This document shows positions 12,085-23,945 of a stretch of DNA of 64,000 bases, one piece after another. Under the pieces are notes generated by a model. The model was not told where the DNA came from. It saw only the letters and a list, made by a program, of their open reading frames with translations, and did no database searches. The DNA comes from Eupeodes corollae (taxonomy: Eukaryota > Arthropoda > Insecta > Diptera > Syrphidae): NCBI RefSeq assembly GCF_945859685.1, contig NC_079147.1, forward strand, positions 303,860,485-303,924,484, given 5' to 3'. How positions within the stretch are numbered: the first letter of the stretch is position 1; every line of letters begins with the position of its first letter. Both the position numbers and the translations under genes were made by a program.

Positions 12085-15000
12085 ACCTAAAAGTTCCAGT
12101 AAGGTTGAACTACTTAGTGAACACCTTATAGGGATTCTACGACTCATTTGCAGCTCAGACCTATAAGGAGCGGTTTATCCAGCTATCCGTTCTTGGAGTT
12201 ATACTAAGGATCTTGTCCTACAGGTTGGGGGTTGTGCCGTCGGGGTGACTTACTGACCACGTAAAAAAATACATTAGTTGCGAATCACCAACAAGCCTCC
12301 GATACGGACGGATTCACTGTTGACAACCCACGCAAACGAAATAAGGACAACGAACTTCGGATATGTACGTGGAATGTTAGATCCCTTAACAGACCACGTG
12401 CAGCCGAACAATTAGCGGAAGCCCTAAACTGGTGCAAGGCCGATATAACCTCCATCCAAGAAGGGCGATGGGATGGACCGGGCAAACGCAAACTAAACTA
12501 CTGCGATGTGTACTACGGCAACTGCTCCCGAGAACAAAGACAGCGTCTATTTGGGTGTGGATTTGTTGTTGGAACTAGACTCAGGCAAAAAGTCTTGAGT
12601 TTCAACAGTCAACACGACAATCGAGGCTAAATTCGCCACCATAAGCCTAATATGCGTGCCCCAGAGGAGAAAGATGAAGACACCAAAGACATATTCTTCG
12701 AGCTCTTGGACAAGACATATGAGCAGTGCCCTAGCTATAACATTAAAATTGTCTTAGGAGATTTAAAAGCCAAGCTAGGAAGAGAAGACATCTTTGGTGG
12801 CATAATCGGGAGATACAGCCTGCACGACACCACCTCTGACAACGGATTTAGGCTGATCGATTTCGATCAGGGCAAGGCGTTCTAGTAGCTCGGGCCACTA
12901 CCTATTTGAAGCTAAGCTACGGCTGAGGATATCCCGGCCCAAGCCAAAACAAGGAAGTACTGTGAGAAGATTCGACGTTAGGTGGCTACAATCGCAAGAG
13001 ACTGCCAAGTCCTTTTCCGATCGAGTCACTAGTAACTTCTCAAGGAGTCCTATGCAGCCTGCATTAAGCATTGAAAACCAGTGGCAACATTGCCTTGCAG
13101 CCATCAGAGATGACGCCTCTGCAGTGCTAGGTTTCAAACGGCCAAAACAGCGAAACCCCTGGTTTTACGTCGAAAGCGCAAGCGTACACGGAGAAACAAG
13201 AGGCATACAAAACGGCGCTGCACAGAAGGACCAGAGCTGTTCGCGAGCTCTACGAGCAGAAGAGGAGAGAGGAACACCGGCTTCTTAGATGGAAAAAAAG
13301 AGAGCATGCGAATCACGCGATCGAGGAGATAGAGGAATGTCACAACAAGAATGAGGTTCGTAAATTTTACCAAATGGTAAAAAAACCTCCCAAGGGTACA
13401 CGAACCAAAGTCTGTTAAGACCATCAGGGGAACATCGTTGTAGAACCACTGTCGATGTTGAGAATATGGAAAGACCACTTCTCGAAATTATATAACGGCG
13501 ATGATGAACCGAATTCCGCCGTAAGGGAGATAGAACCACTCAACCTCGCCGACGCAGATAAACAATTCCGCCTACCGGACCTTGACAAAGTGAAGATAGC
13601 TATATCTAAACTTAAGTCAAACATATCTGCTGTAGCTGACGGCATCGCTGCCGAACTATTCAAAGCAGCAGGTGATGACTTGGTACGGAGCATGCATCAA
13701 CTCATCTGCAAAATATGGTCGGAAGAAAGCATGCCCGAGTCCGATAAGTGGAATCTCAGCATAGTGTGCCCGATACATAAGAAAGGAGACCCTCTAAATT
13801 ACGCCAACTTCATAGGCATATAAGACCCTTTCTGCCGTATTATGTGAACGTCTGATACCGTTCGTCAACAATTTCATAAGTCTTTATCATTGTGGCTTCA
13901 GACCAGGAAAGTCCACTACCGACCAAATATTCACACTACGGTAGATCTTGGAAAAACCCAGGAGCTTCAAATCTCTTTATCGATTTTAAAGCCGCGTATG
14001 ACAGCATCTATAGGGAAGAGCTCTACAGAGCAATGTCTAATTTTAGCATCCCTGAAAAACTTATCGGTTTGTGCAGAACGACGATGGAGAATGCACGCTG
14101 CTTTATCAAGGTCGGAAAAGATCTTACCGATGCATTTGATGTCAAAAAAGGTTTTAGACAAGACGATGAGCTGTCATGTGACTTCTTCAATATCTTTCTG
14201 GAAAGAATTGTGCAAAACTCAACCGTCAACACTAGAGGCACAATCTTCCAAAGGTCCATCCAATTACTCGGATACGCAGGTGATATTGGCATGATTAGAA
14301 GATCAAAGCGTGATGTCAGTGGAGCGTTTTTGAGCACTGCGACGGAAGCAAAGAAAATGTGTTTAGTGGTCAATGAGGGTAAGACCAAGTATATGCTGTT
14401 ATCAAAAAAGGACATTGAACAACGACGACAAAACGTCACTGTGGACAGCTATAACTTTGAGGTAGTTAAGGACTTTGTCTACCTAGGCACCGCTATTAAC
14501 ACAGACAACGACTCCAGCGCTGAAATCAAACGAAGAATAACTCTTGCCAATCGCTGCTGTTTTGGACTTAGAAGGCAATTGAGAAGTAAAGCCGTCTCAC
14601 GAGCATCTAAAATCACCATCTATAAGACACTCATCATCCCGGTTCTCATTTATGGCGCTGAGGCCTGGACCCTGTCAAAGAAAGATGAGAGCATCTTAGG
14701 ATGCTTCGAAAGAAAAATTCTTCGGGTGATTCTCGGTCCCGTACGCATAGATGGAGAATGGAGGAGAAGATATAACGACGAACTGTACGAATTGTACAGC
14801 GAAACCGACCTAGTAAGCAGAATTAAAGTCCAACGGCTTAGATGGCTAAGTCATGTAGAGCGGATGGACATCAACGCTCCAGCCCGGAAGGTCTTTGAAT
14901 TAAATCCTGAGGGACGGCGGCGCAGTAGAGGAAGACCGCCACTTAGGTGGGTGAAGACCTCAACCAACTTGGCGTGTGAAACTGGAGAGAGCTTGCTAGG

Positions 15001-15090
15001 GACCGAGCTGGCTGGAGACGCATGTTGGTTGAGGCCCAGGTCCACCTCAGACTGTAGCGCCACCTTAAACAAGTAAGTAAGCTAGAACTT
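12085..15090 (+). mobile_element. RTE-like LINE copy D, longest copy
   Basis: The most complete copy. 12085-12290 is 5' untranslated sequence. An AP-endonuclease-type domain follows (from about 12340: 'LRICTWNVRSLNR', 'ADITSIQEGRWDG', and 'IVLGDLKAKLGRE' ending 'SLHDTTSDNGFRLIDF'). Then come a linker ('QWQHCLAAIRDDASAVLGFK'), reverse transcriptase (from about 13455) and a C-terminal domain ('LRWLSHVERMDINAPARKVF', 'RSRGRPPLRW'). It ends at 15076 close to the stop, with 'GCGCCACC' and an AAGTAAGTAA tail. The RT active-site motif YADD is changed to YAGD ('LLGYAGDIGMI'), and there are several frameshifts and stops. The domain order (endonuclease, RT, no RNase H, very short 3' UTR) fits the RTE clade; the clade name is inferred. 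Confidence 0.87.
13892..15076 (+). pseudogene. Reverse transcriptase ORF of LINE copy D
   Basis: The longest open frame of the copy, 394 codons. It covers the RT palm and thumb and the C-terminal domain. Motifs in order are 'LFIDFKAAYDSIYREELYRA', 'GFRQDDELSCDFFNIFLE' (normally GLRQGD..S), 'LLGYAGDIGMI' (normally YADD), 'VNEGKTKYMLLS', 'FVYLGTAIN', 'IPVLIYGAEAWTL' and 'LRWLSHVERM'. Loss of the second catalytic Asp of YADD and of the RQGD glycine means it cannot be active. The upstream frame (13455-13823) holds the RT N-terminal part, including 'WNLSIVCPIHKKGDPLNY', and is separated by a stop and a frameshift. Confidence 0.85.
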
Positions 15091-18049
15091 GAGTTAAGAA
15101 ATCAGTTTTATCTCCCATTGAGAATTTGGTTTCGAGATTTAAAAGCGATTAAAAGAGTCAAATTTTGTATGTCTGGTGTCAAAATGAAGTTTATATGATT
15201 TGTAGATTTTTTCTACCAAAGAAAATACATTATTTATCCCAGAACCTTTCTTTTCGTTTATATTAAAATTTTCAATGATAAAACCGTTTTAAATGAACCG
15301 CTGGTTATTGATTCCACATTTCGAAATAAAATCTTTCCACTGAAAGCGATCCATTTGTTTTTATTTCCACCTGTCAGTTATATTTCCAATGATCCACTCT
15401 AACCCCAAATGCTTGATGTGAATCATTAAAAGCTTGGTACCAATCAGGAAATTTGTGTACAATGACACAAATTTTCAAAAGAAGCTATTATTAACATTTA
15501 AAAAAAATTCCAAAGATTGATGAAAACCAATGGTAGATGTAACTGGACCCTAATTTATCATTCTTGTTTCAATTTTTGTATAATTCCAAAGAAAAATGTC
15601 TGTCAGGGAAAATTTTTTCAACTGCATTTCAATCAGAAACGTTTTGTTCAATGAACCGACCTGTCAAAAAAATTCCAATTATTGGTTTCAATGATGTATA
15701 CCAATGATTGCTATGTTAAAACTAGCTCCATAGAAACTTCGAAATAAATCACATTGATTAAAAACATAATTTGCAGCTTAATCAAGATTAAAACGGGTTT
15801 TTTAGTTTTCACTTCTAAGTTTTTCGTTTAAGGAGTAAGCAATAAAATTGCATTCCTAGACAATTTTTCGCAACCACGCAGCGTTTGCAATCTTTGGACG
15901 GTCGTTCGTTGCCTTCCAACAGCGGCACACTGCATATGGAACTTCAGTATTATTATCCTTCTTAATTGCGTCATTTTCACATAAATCCTTGGCAGCATAT
16001 CGTCCTGAAATCCCACCTGACACCATAACTAAGTGCAAAAAATGTAATTTATGTAACATGAACCAGAAATCATCCGTTTCTCATTTTCTGTGCATTTCAA
16101 TTTAATTTTTTTTCGTTAAATTTGATTAAACTTCCACTGGACATTTCCGTTGGACAAGGCCAAAAACGTTTGGTTGGCGGTGGGTTTTCGCTTTGGCATT
16201 ACATATAAGTGCGACTTTGGGTTTTGCAACAATCAGCAGTTGTAGCAGCAGTAGGTACCTATGAAAGCAGTTACAGAAGAGTCAGGACTGTGAATGTTCT
16301 CTACTACGAGAACGAGGACGACGGCATTGCTCTTTGACATCGCAATTAATCATCGAAGTTACAATTTATTTCCCAAAAACCACATATGCAAAATATTGCG
16401 TCCTTGCCAGAGAAAATGGACGACATTAAGGACAACTGTATAGTACAGTGATGGGTAAGAAGAATGACCGAACGAGCTGTATATAGTATACACTCACGAC
16501 TCACCTCGCTTTTTAAATCCATGCTGAATCTGAATGAGAAGAGGTCACATGACTCACGGACGAACGGTGCGGCATGGCGCTGGCGACGCAAACACACATA
16601 ACGAAACATTTTTCGTCAGGTTGTGCGCGATGTGGAAGACCATTACTTCTGTCAAATTGTTAACCGCATTAATTGTTGGCAAGCTGGCAGTTGCTGTGAC
16701 TGCAGAGGTGCTACTTCCGGCCACCATTACAATTTCAGAGGCCGGGTTTTTGTCCTGAGTTTTTCGACTGAATCGGCGGGCCCGGCCTGGTCAGTTTTGA
16801 ATTGTGGGGTGGTGATGAAGCTATAGCAATGGAGTCCCGCTCTAGAGGGAGAATAATTGGCCTCCAAGTGCATTTGGCACTTGTGATTAAGTGTCCTTTT
16901 GGTCATGCATTACACCCTACGCAGGCAGCGACTGGCAACAGCAACGGCTACGGCAACGGAGTTTCATTTCCCTGGAAACCTCAAACTTTTCTGGTAGGAT
17001 ACCACAACATCGGAGCACAACGGGAAGCAGCACACGAAACGAAAAAAAAATTGAAACAAGCAGACAAATGCTCCCGGGTAAAGTGGAAGAAGGACATCTG
17101 GCAGCTCAGCTACCTTCTCTTGGTCATGGAAAGGAAAACCAGACACAAAAAATAACACAAGACAAAACAACCAAAAATATGTATATTGTCACACTTGCAG
17201 CCCACTTCTGCAACACCACCACCAGAAGCAGAGAGCCCACTACTTGCAACTTGGTGAATTTCATTCCAGCCCCAATATAATTTTGTTGGGATTCTTAAAC
17301 GGGGCGGGGCTTTTGGGTTGTCTTAATTTTGAGAGGCCGTTTGCATTTGGTGTTGTGTTTTTCGGAATAACTGTGTTGCTTTGACATTTCGGCGCAATTA
17401 AAAATACTGGACGGAATTGAACGGGTGGTTTTTGAAGAAGGGTGGTTTTGAACTTGAGAGGATGGTTAAAGTTAAATGAGAAGAAAATGTGGAACATGTT
17501 TCTTCAAGGAAATATTATACAACTGAAAAAAGAAGAACCGGATGCAGTTGTTGCTGTTGCTGTCTATTTTAGCGACGAGAGCATCTGTTGTAACAAGACA
17601 AGAGTAAGATATAAGTTTTGTGTTTTTCCCATTGTAGAGTTAAAAATAATTTTTTTTTATTTTAAAATGTTTGTTTTTGAAAAAGTTAAGAAGAAGGATG
17701 TTACGTGATTTGGATGTTGTTTTTGAAATTGAGACAAGTTTATGGGGGTAATTTTTATCCACTGGACAATATTCAGTAAGGATAATAAAATGAAAGATTT
17801 ATTTACTTTGTGTAAGGTTTATATAGTACTTTGCTGGCCATTTTCCATGAGTTACGAAAAGAGGAGCAATAAAGCTCTATGGTAACTTTGGGAATTGTAA
17901 TGTTTTAGTTTTTGTCATGAGGAGGTTTTATGCAAACAGTAATGAAGTAAAGTGCAATTAGAGGATGTGCAGTACAGTCCTTAAAGGATAAAAAGTTAAT
18001 TATTCATAGTAAACTTATTTAAAGTTATTTTCAACACTTTATGACTTTT
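15091..18049. other. Intergenic, no gene supported
   Basis: Mixed composition. A moderately GC-richer part lies at 16140-17280, with overlapping open frames on both strands (16346-16609, 16534-16758, 16802-17280) but no recognisable domain. A minus-strand open stretch at 16040-15856 is discussed among the rejected items. Confidence 0.35.
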
Positions 18050-18357
18050 GTAATCCTTTTTTATACATCATGTAAAGTCTATGAATTCTTGCACATTACA
18101 GTGACATTAAAAGATAGAACATGGTAAGGTAGTTCACATTCACGTAGTACGGCTAAAGAACGAATCTCTGTAATTAACAGCACCTTGCAGTTCAGCTTAA
18201 GGGTAAACGGATGGACATTCCTAATATATTCAAATAACTGTAAAAAGTATGAGGCAAGAAACACTAAAGTTTTGGACGTACATATATATGATTTGTAAAT
18301 TATAGTCAGATCAGAGGAAGAGACAAATTTCTTGCATGGTCTCAGAAAACCCAACTT
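18050..18357 (-). mobile_element. Jockey/CR1-type LINE C-terminal fragment
   Basis: The minus-strand frame reads 'LGFLRPCKKFVSSSDLTIIYKSYI', which matches the post-RT region of the LINE family also seen at 26.5 kb ('DLPTIYKTYIRQNLEGNFHL'). This region usually reads 'LGFLRRCKkfFs.sDL.tIYk.YIRPk.EY.SHiW'. It is cut at about 18357, where another LINE begins. Confidence 0.6.
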
Positions 18358-20930
18358 ATTTTAATTATTATAATTTATTATTATATTCCAATTCACAGTA
18401 AGAGTACACTTATAAATTTGTGAAAATTAAAAATATTTAAATTACAAAGCTTTACAATACAACAAAAAATAATTAAATGCTTACAAAATAATAAAATTAA
18501 TCACAAAAAAACAAATTAATCATAGTAACATTACGTTATTCCAAGCATACAAAAGTTAAAGTTGAAGTTGCTTGATAAGGGTAAATGGGAGCGGGTTTGG
18601 GGGTGAAAGTTAGCTAGTTGCTTTGGTTGATAAAATACAGTTTTAACTCGTCGCTAAATTGTTGCTTGTCAATTAGTTCTCTCAAGTTTCGCGGAATTGT
18701 ATTCCAAAGGCGTATAGCTGAAATAAAGTGTAATGTGGTAAAATTAAACAAGCAGATCTGTTGGATGTCGAAAGCCGGATTTTATCAAAAAGATATGACG
18801 GCTGCATAGTTTTTAAAATTGAAAATAACAAACATATGGTACGAAACTTCATATAATTAAAAAATGACATGCCTAATAAATTTTTTTCCAAATGTGAAAT
18901 ATGGTCGAATCTCCTCAGATTGTAAACATAGCGCAAAGCACTATTGAATGCTACTTGAAGTTTTCTTTTGATTTCAGTATCACAGTTATAAAAAATCTCA
19001 CAACCATACACGAGAACTGGTATAACCAAAGTCTTAACGAGAACTAATCTTGTCTTTGGTGGTGTAAACTTTTGAGCTGTCCATATTGTTCGAAGAACTC
19101 CATATGTTTTACCCACAACTTCATTAATATGGTATTCCATGTCAAAGTTCGGTTGAATACCAAACCTAAGTTCTTTTACTTATCCACGAATTCAATTTTT
19201 GAAGAACCAAACATAATTGAGGGAAAATAAGACAGATCTAGCTTCTTTTTCGAAATAACAAGGCATTTACATTTCTTCGGATTGAGCGAGAGACCATTCA
19301 ACCATTGATTACCGACCACCTCATAATTCTTGGGAGATTATCGTTCAGATCATTGGCACAGTTTTCTATGAGCCCAAGAGGGCAGCTTTTATAGATTTGA
19401 ATATCATCAGCATAAAAATGTTTCGATGAATTTAAGATTGTATGTTGTATGTCATTTATGTACATAGAAAATAACAGAGGGCCCAAAATCGATCCTTGTG
19501 GAACGCCCCGTAGAACAGGACAAAAATTTGATAAGGCAGTCTCTAAGAAGACAGCCTGTTTTCTATCACTAAGATACGATGAAACCAATTTTGCAGCAGA
19601 AGAAGACATATTGAAACGGTGGTTCATCTTATCAATAAGAATAGAGTGGTCAACCATATCAAATGCCTTGGAGAAGTCCAGTAAGACAAGAAAAGTAACC
19701 TGGTCTTCATCTAGTTGCGCTCTTATGTCTTCAACTACTTTCAAAATTGATGTGGTACAGCTATGTTTGGCACGAAAACCAGACTGAACTGAGACGAGAA
19801 GATCATTACGTACGAGATAATCATTGACTTGCTTATGCATAATTCGTTTGCAGATTTTGGACAAAAAGGGAAGAATTAAAATCGGCCTAAATTACTTACC
19901 CGATGAGTTTTTAGGTATTGGAATAATTTTTGCATTTTTCCACTGACAAGGAAAATCACAGGTCAAAAAGATTGTATTGATAATGTGAGTTATATACAGT
20001 AGCAAAAAAGGTAGTATAGCTTTCATAAAAACCGGGTGTATTCCATCTATACCAACTGCATTAGAGTTTATGGATAAAAAGCTTTCCACGACATTCGTAC
20101 TTTCCATTCTTTCGGAGAAAAACGGTGTTTCAGTGGTATCTACAGTGCTTTTAAACGGGACTCTATTACCATAGGTGATATTAGTATCTGGAATCGATAA
20201 GAATTTTAATTTTAAGTCTATATATCACTTTTGCACTTCAATTTCTGCTTACCTACTCCTAATTCCCGAAGATTATTCCACATCTTTCGCCCATCTACAT
20301 TAGTTTTAAGCTTATTAGAATAGAACTTTGTTTTAGCCATTTTTATCTCACGAACAACTTCTTTTCGTTTATTTTTGTAACCTTGAAGGTACTCATCTAT
20401 GCGGTAGCGCTTTCATTGCTGGTAAGCATGATCTCTTTGCATTATTAACAAACGAATTTCATTTGTAAACCAAGCTTTTACTTGGTTGAAAATTCATTCA
20501 TTAATGAATATATAGGTGTTAAATCGACATTTCTATTTGGTCTATAAACGCTACCTAAGCGAACAAAATCAACTCCTAACATTATGTCTACAAAAAGGTA
20601 TTCAATAGGACATCCAATGGGTGAAAAACATTTAAGCTTACAATTGAGACATTCTCTTATATAAATAGCTACACCTCCACCAGTGCGATTTTTCCTATCT
20701 TGCTGCATTTTTAGCATAACTGCGTATGTGATCGTTTCACAAGAAGAGACGTTCAGTTTAATCACGTAAGTGGCCCCTATTAATAATGACACAGCTTAGT
20801 ATTCTATCGTCATAGAAGTTGCGAACTTCAGGGACAAAAGAGAGCTCTTAGGCACACCAGCAATTATTTTGTGGTTTTCAGACTTGAACATATCCAATAC
20901 AATTTTTATTTTTTTTTTTTATTTTAAACC
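18358..20930 (-). mobile_element. CR1/jockey-type LINE, nearly complete relic
   Basis: Minus-strand LINE. The 3' UTR (about 18358-18610) ends in an AT-rich (AATAATAAATTATAATAATT) tail. The C-terminal region is at 18682-19140 ('NEVVGKTYGVLRTIW', 'VIPVLVYGCEIFYN'). RT is at 19298-19864 ('QSGFRAKHSCTTSILKVVED', 'LLDFSKAFDMVDHSIL', 'RGVPQGSILGPLLFSMYIND', 'KHFYADDIQIY' with YADD intact). The RT N-terminus is at 19892-20107 ('NAVGIDGIHPVFMKAILPFL'). Endonuclease remains are at 20478-20792 ('RTGGGVAIYIRECLNCK', 'VRLGSVYRPN'). Stops and frameshifts separate the frames. Motifs point to the jockey/CR1 group; the exact clade is uncertain. Confidence 0.83.
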
Positions 20931-20954
20931 GAATAAGGCCTGATCAAATGCTTT

Positions 20955-21245
20955 TTAATAAAAAAATAAATTGGGTGGCGCAACCGTCCATTGTGAACCA
21001 GGGCCTAGTGACTTACAACTCTTAACCATTCCTGTGTGCGAGTACTGTTGTCAGGAATGGAAGGGACCTACAGTATATATGCCGACTCAGAACGGCTAAT
21101 TTGAGAAAGCACTTTTTTATGACAAGAATTACTCTTGGAGGATTTGTCAATCCCTCGCAAGAGGCAGTTCACTTGAAAGAAAGTTAGATATCACAGGCAG
21201 TTATTGAACCTAAGAACCCTTGATTCTATAGGTTCCTGACCTGCC
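20955..21245 (-). mobile_element. tRNA-derived SINE, copy 2
   Basis: Minus-oriented SINE. The family 3' end is on the left ('GGTGGCGCAACCGTC', 'GGGCCTAGTGACTT', preceded by an AAATAAATT-like tail). The body is 'AACGGCTAATTTGAGAAAGC' and 'AATTACTCTTGGAGGATTTG'. The tRNA-like head on the right is diverged ('AGTTATTGAACCTAAGAACC'). It abuts a LINE fragment at 21246. Confidence 0.82.
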
Positions 21246-22617
21246 CTTCTATGAAGCACTTAATATGATATGCGGTTTGGCCAGAAAATTCTTAGGATGT
21301 TACAAAGACATCTATTCACGAATGTTTGCAGCTTTCTTGTTATATCTGAAGTAACCTTCCAAGCGATGCACCCATAAAGAAGAACAGATTCGACATCTGT
21401 GCGAAACAGTCGTAGCTTTGTTCTTAAGCTGAGAGAGTTATTCCTTCAAATTTTCGACAGCATACCGAACGCCGCTTTTGCTTTGACGTTTTGTTCGATT
21501 CCGCCTTCTATGAAGACCATACTTCCAAGGTATTGAAAGCTCTAACCGGAAATATTTATTTAAGAGGATGGTCGGGTTCCGAGACTGATCATTTTTGTTT
21601 TGCCGGAATAAACTTTCAGCCCCCACAACTTCTGCTTCTCTCTCCATACATGTTGTCATTTGATGAAGATCCATGATCCTATGAGAGAGTAAGCAAACAT
21701 CGTCCGCGTAATCCAAATGCTTTAAATGGGATGTCAAAGTCCACCTCCACTACCTGACAGAGCTGAGCGCAGTATACTTCGCTTATCACCAACAAGAACA
21801 ATATTGGCGACAGAATACAGACCTGTCTGACTCCGCTATGGAATTCAAATTCATCTGACAACCTACCATCGTGCAGAACGTGACACTTGGATCCATCATA
21901 ATGTTGCTTTAATAATAGCAATTGGTTTTTCTGGGATACCTCTCCTCCGCAAAGCTAACCAGTTATACTCCATGTTGACGCTATCAAAGGCTTTCTCGAA
22001 TTCGATGAACACTGTTCAATAATGATCCGCAGGGTGTTGATAAGATCAATACACGAGGATCCAGCGCGGAATACTTCTTGTTCGGCATTGAGTGTACACG
22101 AGTGCCTCAAGTTGTTCTCTGATACGTTTCAGTATGACTCTTGCTACTATTTTGGCAACGTTAGGTAAAACGCAAATTCCTCTCCAGTTTTCGCATTTTG
22201 TAATATCTACTTTTTTTGGGAGCTTGACGATAATTCCCTTCTTTCACTCATGGGCGAAGCTTTCGGCGGTCAATGCTTCTTTTATGAGCGGAAAGGAGAA
22301 GTTCGCTTGATGACGTTGGCGCTGCTGTAAAGGATCTGCGGGAGTTCCATCAATTCCTACCTTTTTATTGTTCTTAAGTGCTTTAATTACGGCAACGAAA
22401 ACTGAGGAAAAGTTTTCTTTCCACCTTCTGACCTGCTCATCCACCGAACCTATCACAGTACCGTCTACTTCTTTCACCAGGTGTTGCTTTGAGCTGTGTG
22501 GACCGTTCAGCTGTCGCACCTGTTTCCAACATGTTCTGCTTCTTGCGCCAATGCGTTAATGTAGTTACGCTTGTCGCGGTGCACATTGCAGTGAATCTGT
22601 CTTTTTTTCATGCGATA
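21246..22617 (-). mobile_element. LINE relic, same family as window start
   Basis: Minus-strand LINE. In coding order: 'AQEAEHVGNRC', 'GPHSSKQHLVKEVDGTVIGS' and 'QVRRWKENFSSVF' (22244-22519), then 'ESFAHEWKKGIIVKLPKKVD', 'ENWRGICVLPNVAKIVA', 'FEFHSGVRQVCILSPILFLL' (RQGC..SP changed) and 'LKHLDYADDVCLLSHRIMDL' (21438-21737, YADD present). It ends with a degraded C-terminal stretch near 21250. Many frame breaks. The left end abuts the SINE and the right end abuts an LOA-type LINE at about 22618. The sequence type is an endonuclease/RT LINE without RNase H; the clade is not assigned. Confidence 0.75.
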
Positions 22618-23945
22618 CCACTAGGTATAGACGAAATTATGGCCGAGGTGATAGCCCTAATAGCCGCCTGGCCGTCAGTGCATTCCATTCTGGTTTGAGT
22701 TTGATTTGAGTATTTTGCATGATTCTCTGATTGCTAGTAATTCCGCTAAAAATAAATTGGTGCAAGCAGACAGCCGAAAAGACTTAGAGAAATTTAAGGA
22801 TCAGAGAATATTCCCACCCCAACTCCACACTCCATCTTTAACCGTGAGTTACTATCTTTACCGCCAGTAAAGATAGTGGTTCTTGCAGAAAAGATTACTT
22901 TAAAATCTTGACTGAGGTTCAAGGCAAGGGTGAAGCAATCAGTGTCCGTAGCGAAAAACCCCCGTTGGAAACAGTTCGTTAATGTTGCCATGCCCATCAT
23001 AGGGTCTGGTTTAATTCTTTAAGCCTTAGTGCGCTGCACGATCCTAAAAATACAATATATGGCTTAGGCCCTCTTAGCCTGTTTTCCTTTGTTTACTTTC
23101 CAGTTTAGTTTAGGATCTACAATGACTCTTAGATATTTCGCGCTGAAAAATAAAGACAGGATTTTGACTATTCAGTGGGGGGAGGGTGAAGGCAGGTATT
23201 TTATTTGTGGTTTTAAAGAGCATCAGTTCAATTTTGCTCAGATTACAGCTGCTCGTGGCCCTGCTGCTTATTTTCTGCAAAACCATCTGCGTGATTTCGC
23301 TAATCACGATGACGGACTTTTCCGACACCAGTAAAATAAAATCATGAGTATTAGCTACTGCCTTCACCCCATACCTTTTTAACTTTATAATAATTTTATT
23401 CATGACTAAAATCCATAAGGGCGGAGAGACAATACCGCCCTGGGGTGTTTAGAAGAAATTATGTTGCCTTTAGAAGCTTGAATCCATCTATCATACTCAG
23501 TACAGAAATTATCCATTGTTGAATTAAAGCCTCTACCCCCAAGCAAGTGATTTATGAATCGATTCAGTAAGGCCGTTATTGAAAGCACCTTCTACGTCTA
23601 GAAAGGTAGCAAGAGTAAATTCTTTATAGTAAATTGTCTTCTCAATGTTACGCACTACTTTATGAAGAGTCGTCTCAGTAGACTTGCCTTCTTCTAGCAG
23701 ACATTCTACGACATTCAGCTAATTGGCTGAACATCCTTCCGCGCATTACGGGCCACGCCTACCCACTTTCAGGATAAAAACTATTTTAACCTGTCCCCAT
23801 GTCTCCAGTATATGATGAGATAGAAGCATCCTTTGAAGATGGTTTCAAGCCTTACTGCTGGGTCTATGCCATCCAAACCTGGAGATTTAAAGATAGCGAA
23901 AATATTACCAGTCTAGAACATGCTTTCTTTTATCATAACAGAATT
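22618..23945 (-). mobile_element. LOA/R1-type LINE relic with RNase H
   Basis: Minus-strand LINE. RT pieces at 23945-23100 read 'SPGLDGIDPAVRLETI', 'KVGRRG'-like sequence, 'ETTLHKVVRNIEKTIYY', 'TLATFLDVEGAFNN', 'HPRAVLSLRPYG' (broken PQGGVLSP..W) and 'GVKAVANTHDFILLVS' (YADD lost). RNase H remains follow at 23000-22630 ('GGKDSNSRLKMECGVGVGIF', 'AELLAIRESC', 'SDGQAAIRAI'-like). Sequence near 23700-23760 matches 34635-34690 of the copy at 32.8-35.3 kb. Heavily mutated. Confidence 0.75.

Noticed and set aside
15856..16040. Minus-strand open stretch containing 'KKDNNTEVPYAVCRCWKATN', reminiscent of the core of CDGSH iron-sulphur proteins.
   Set aside because: The essential C.CDGSH continuation is absent, the length between motifs is wrong, and no flanking exon was found. 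It could be a pseudogene trace, but the evidence is too thin.
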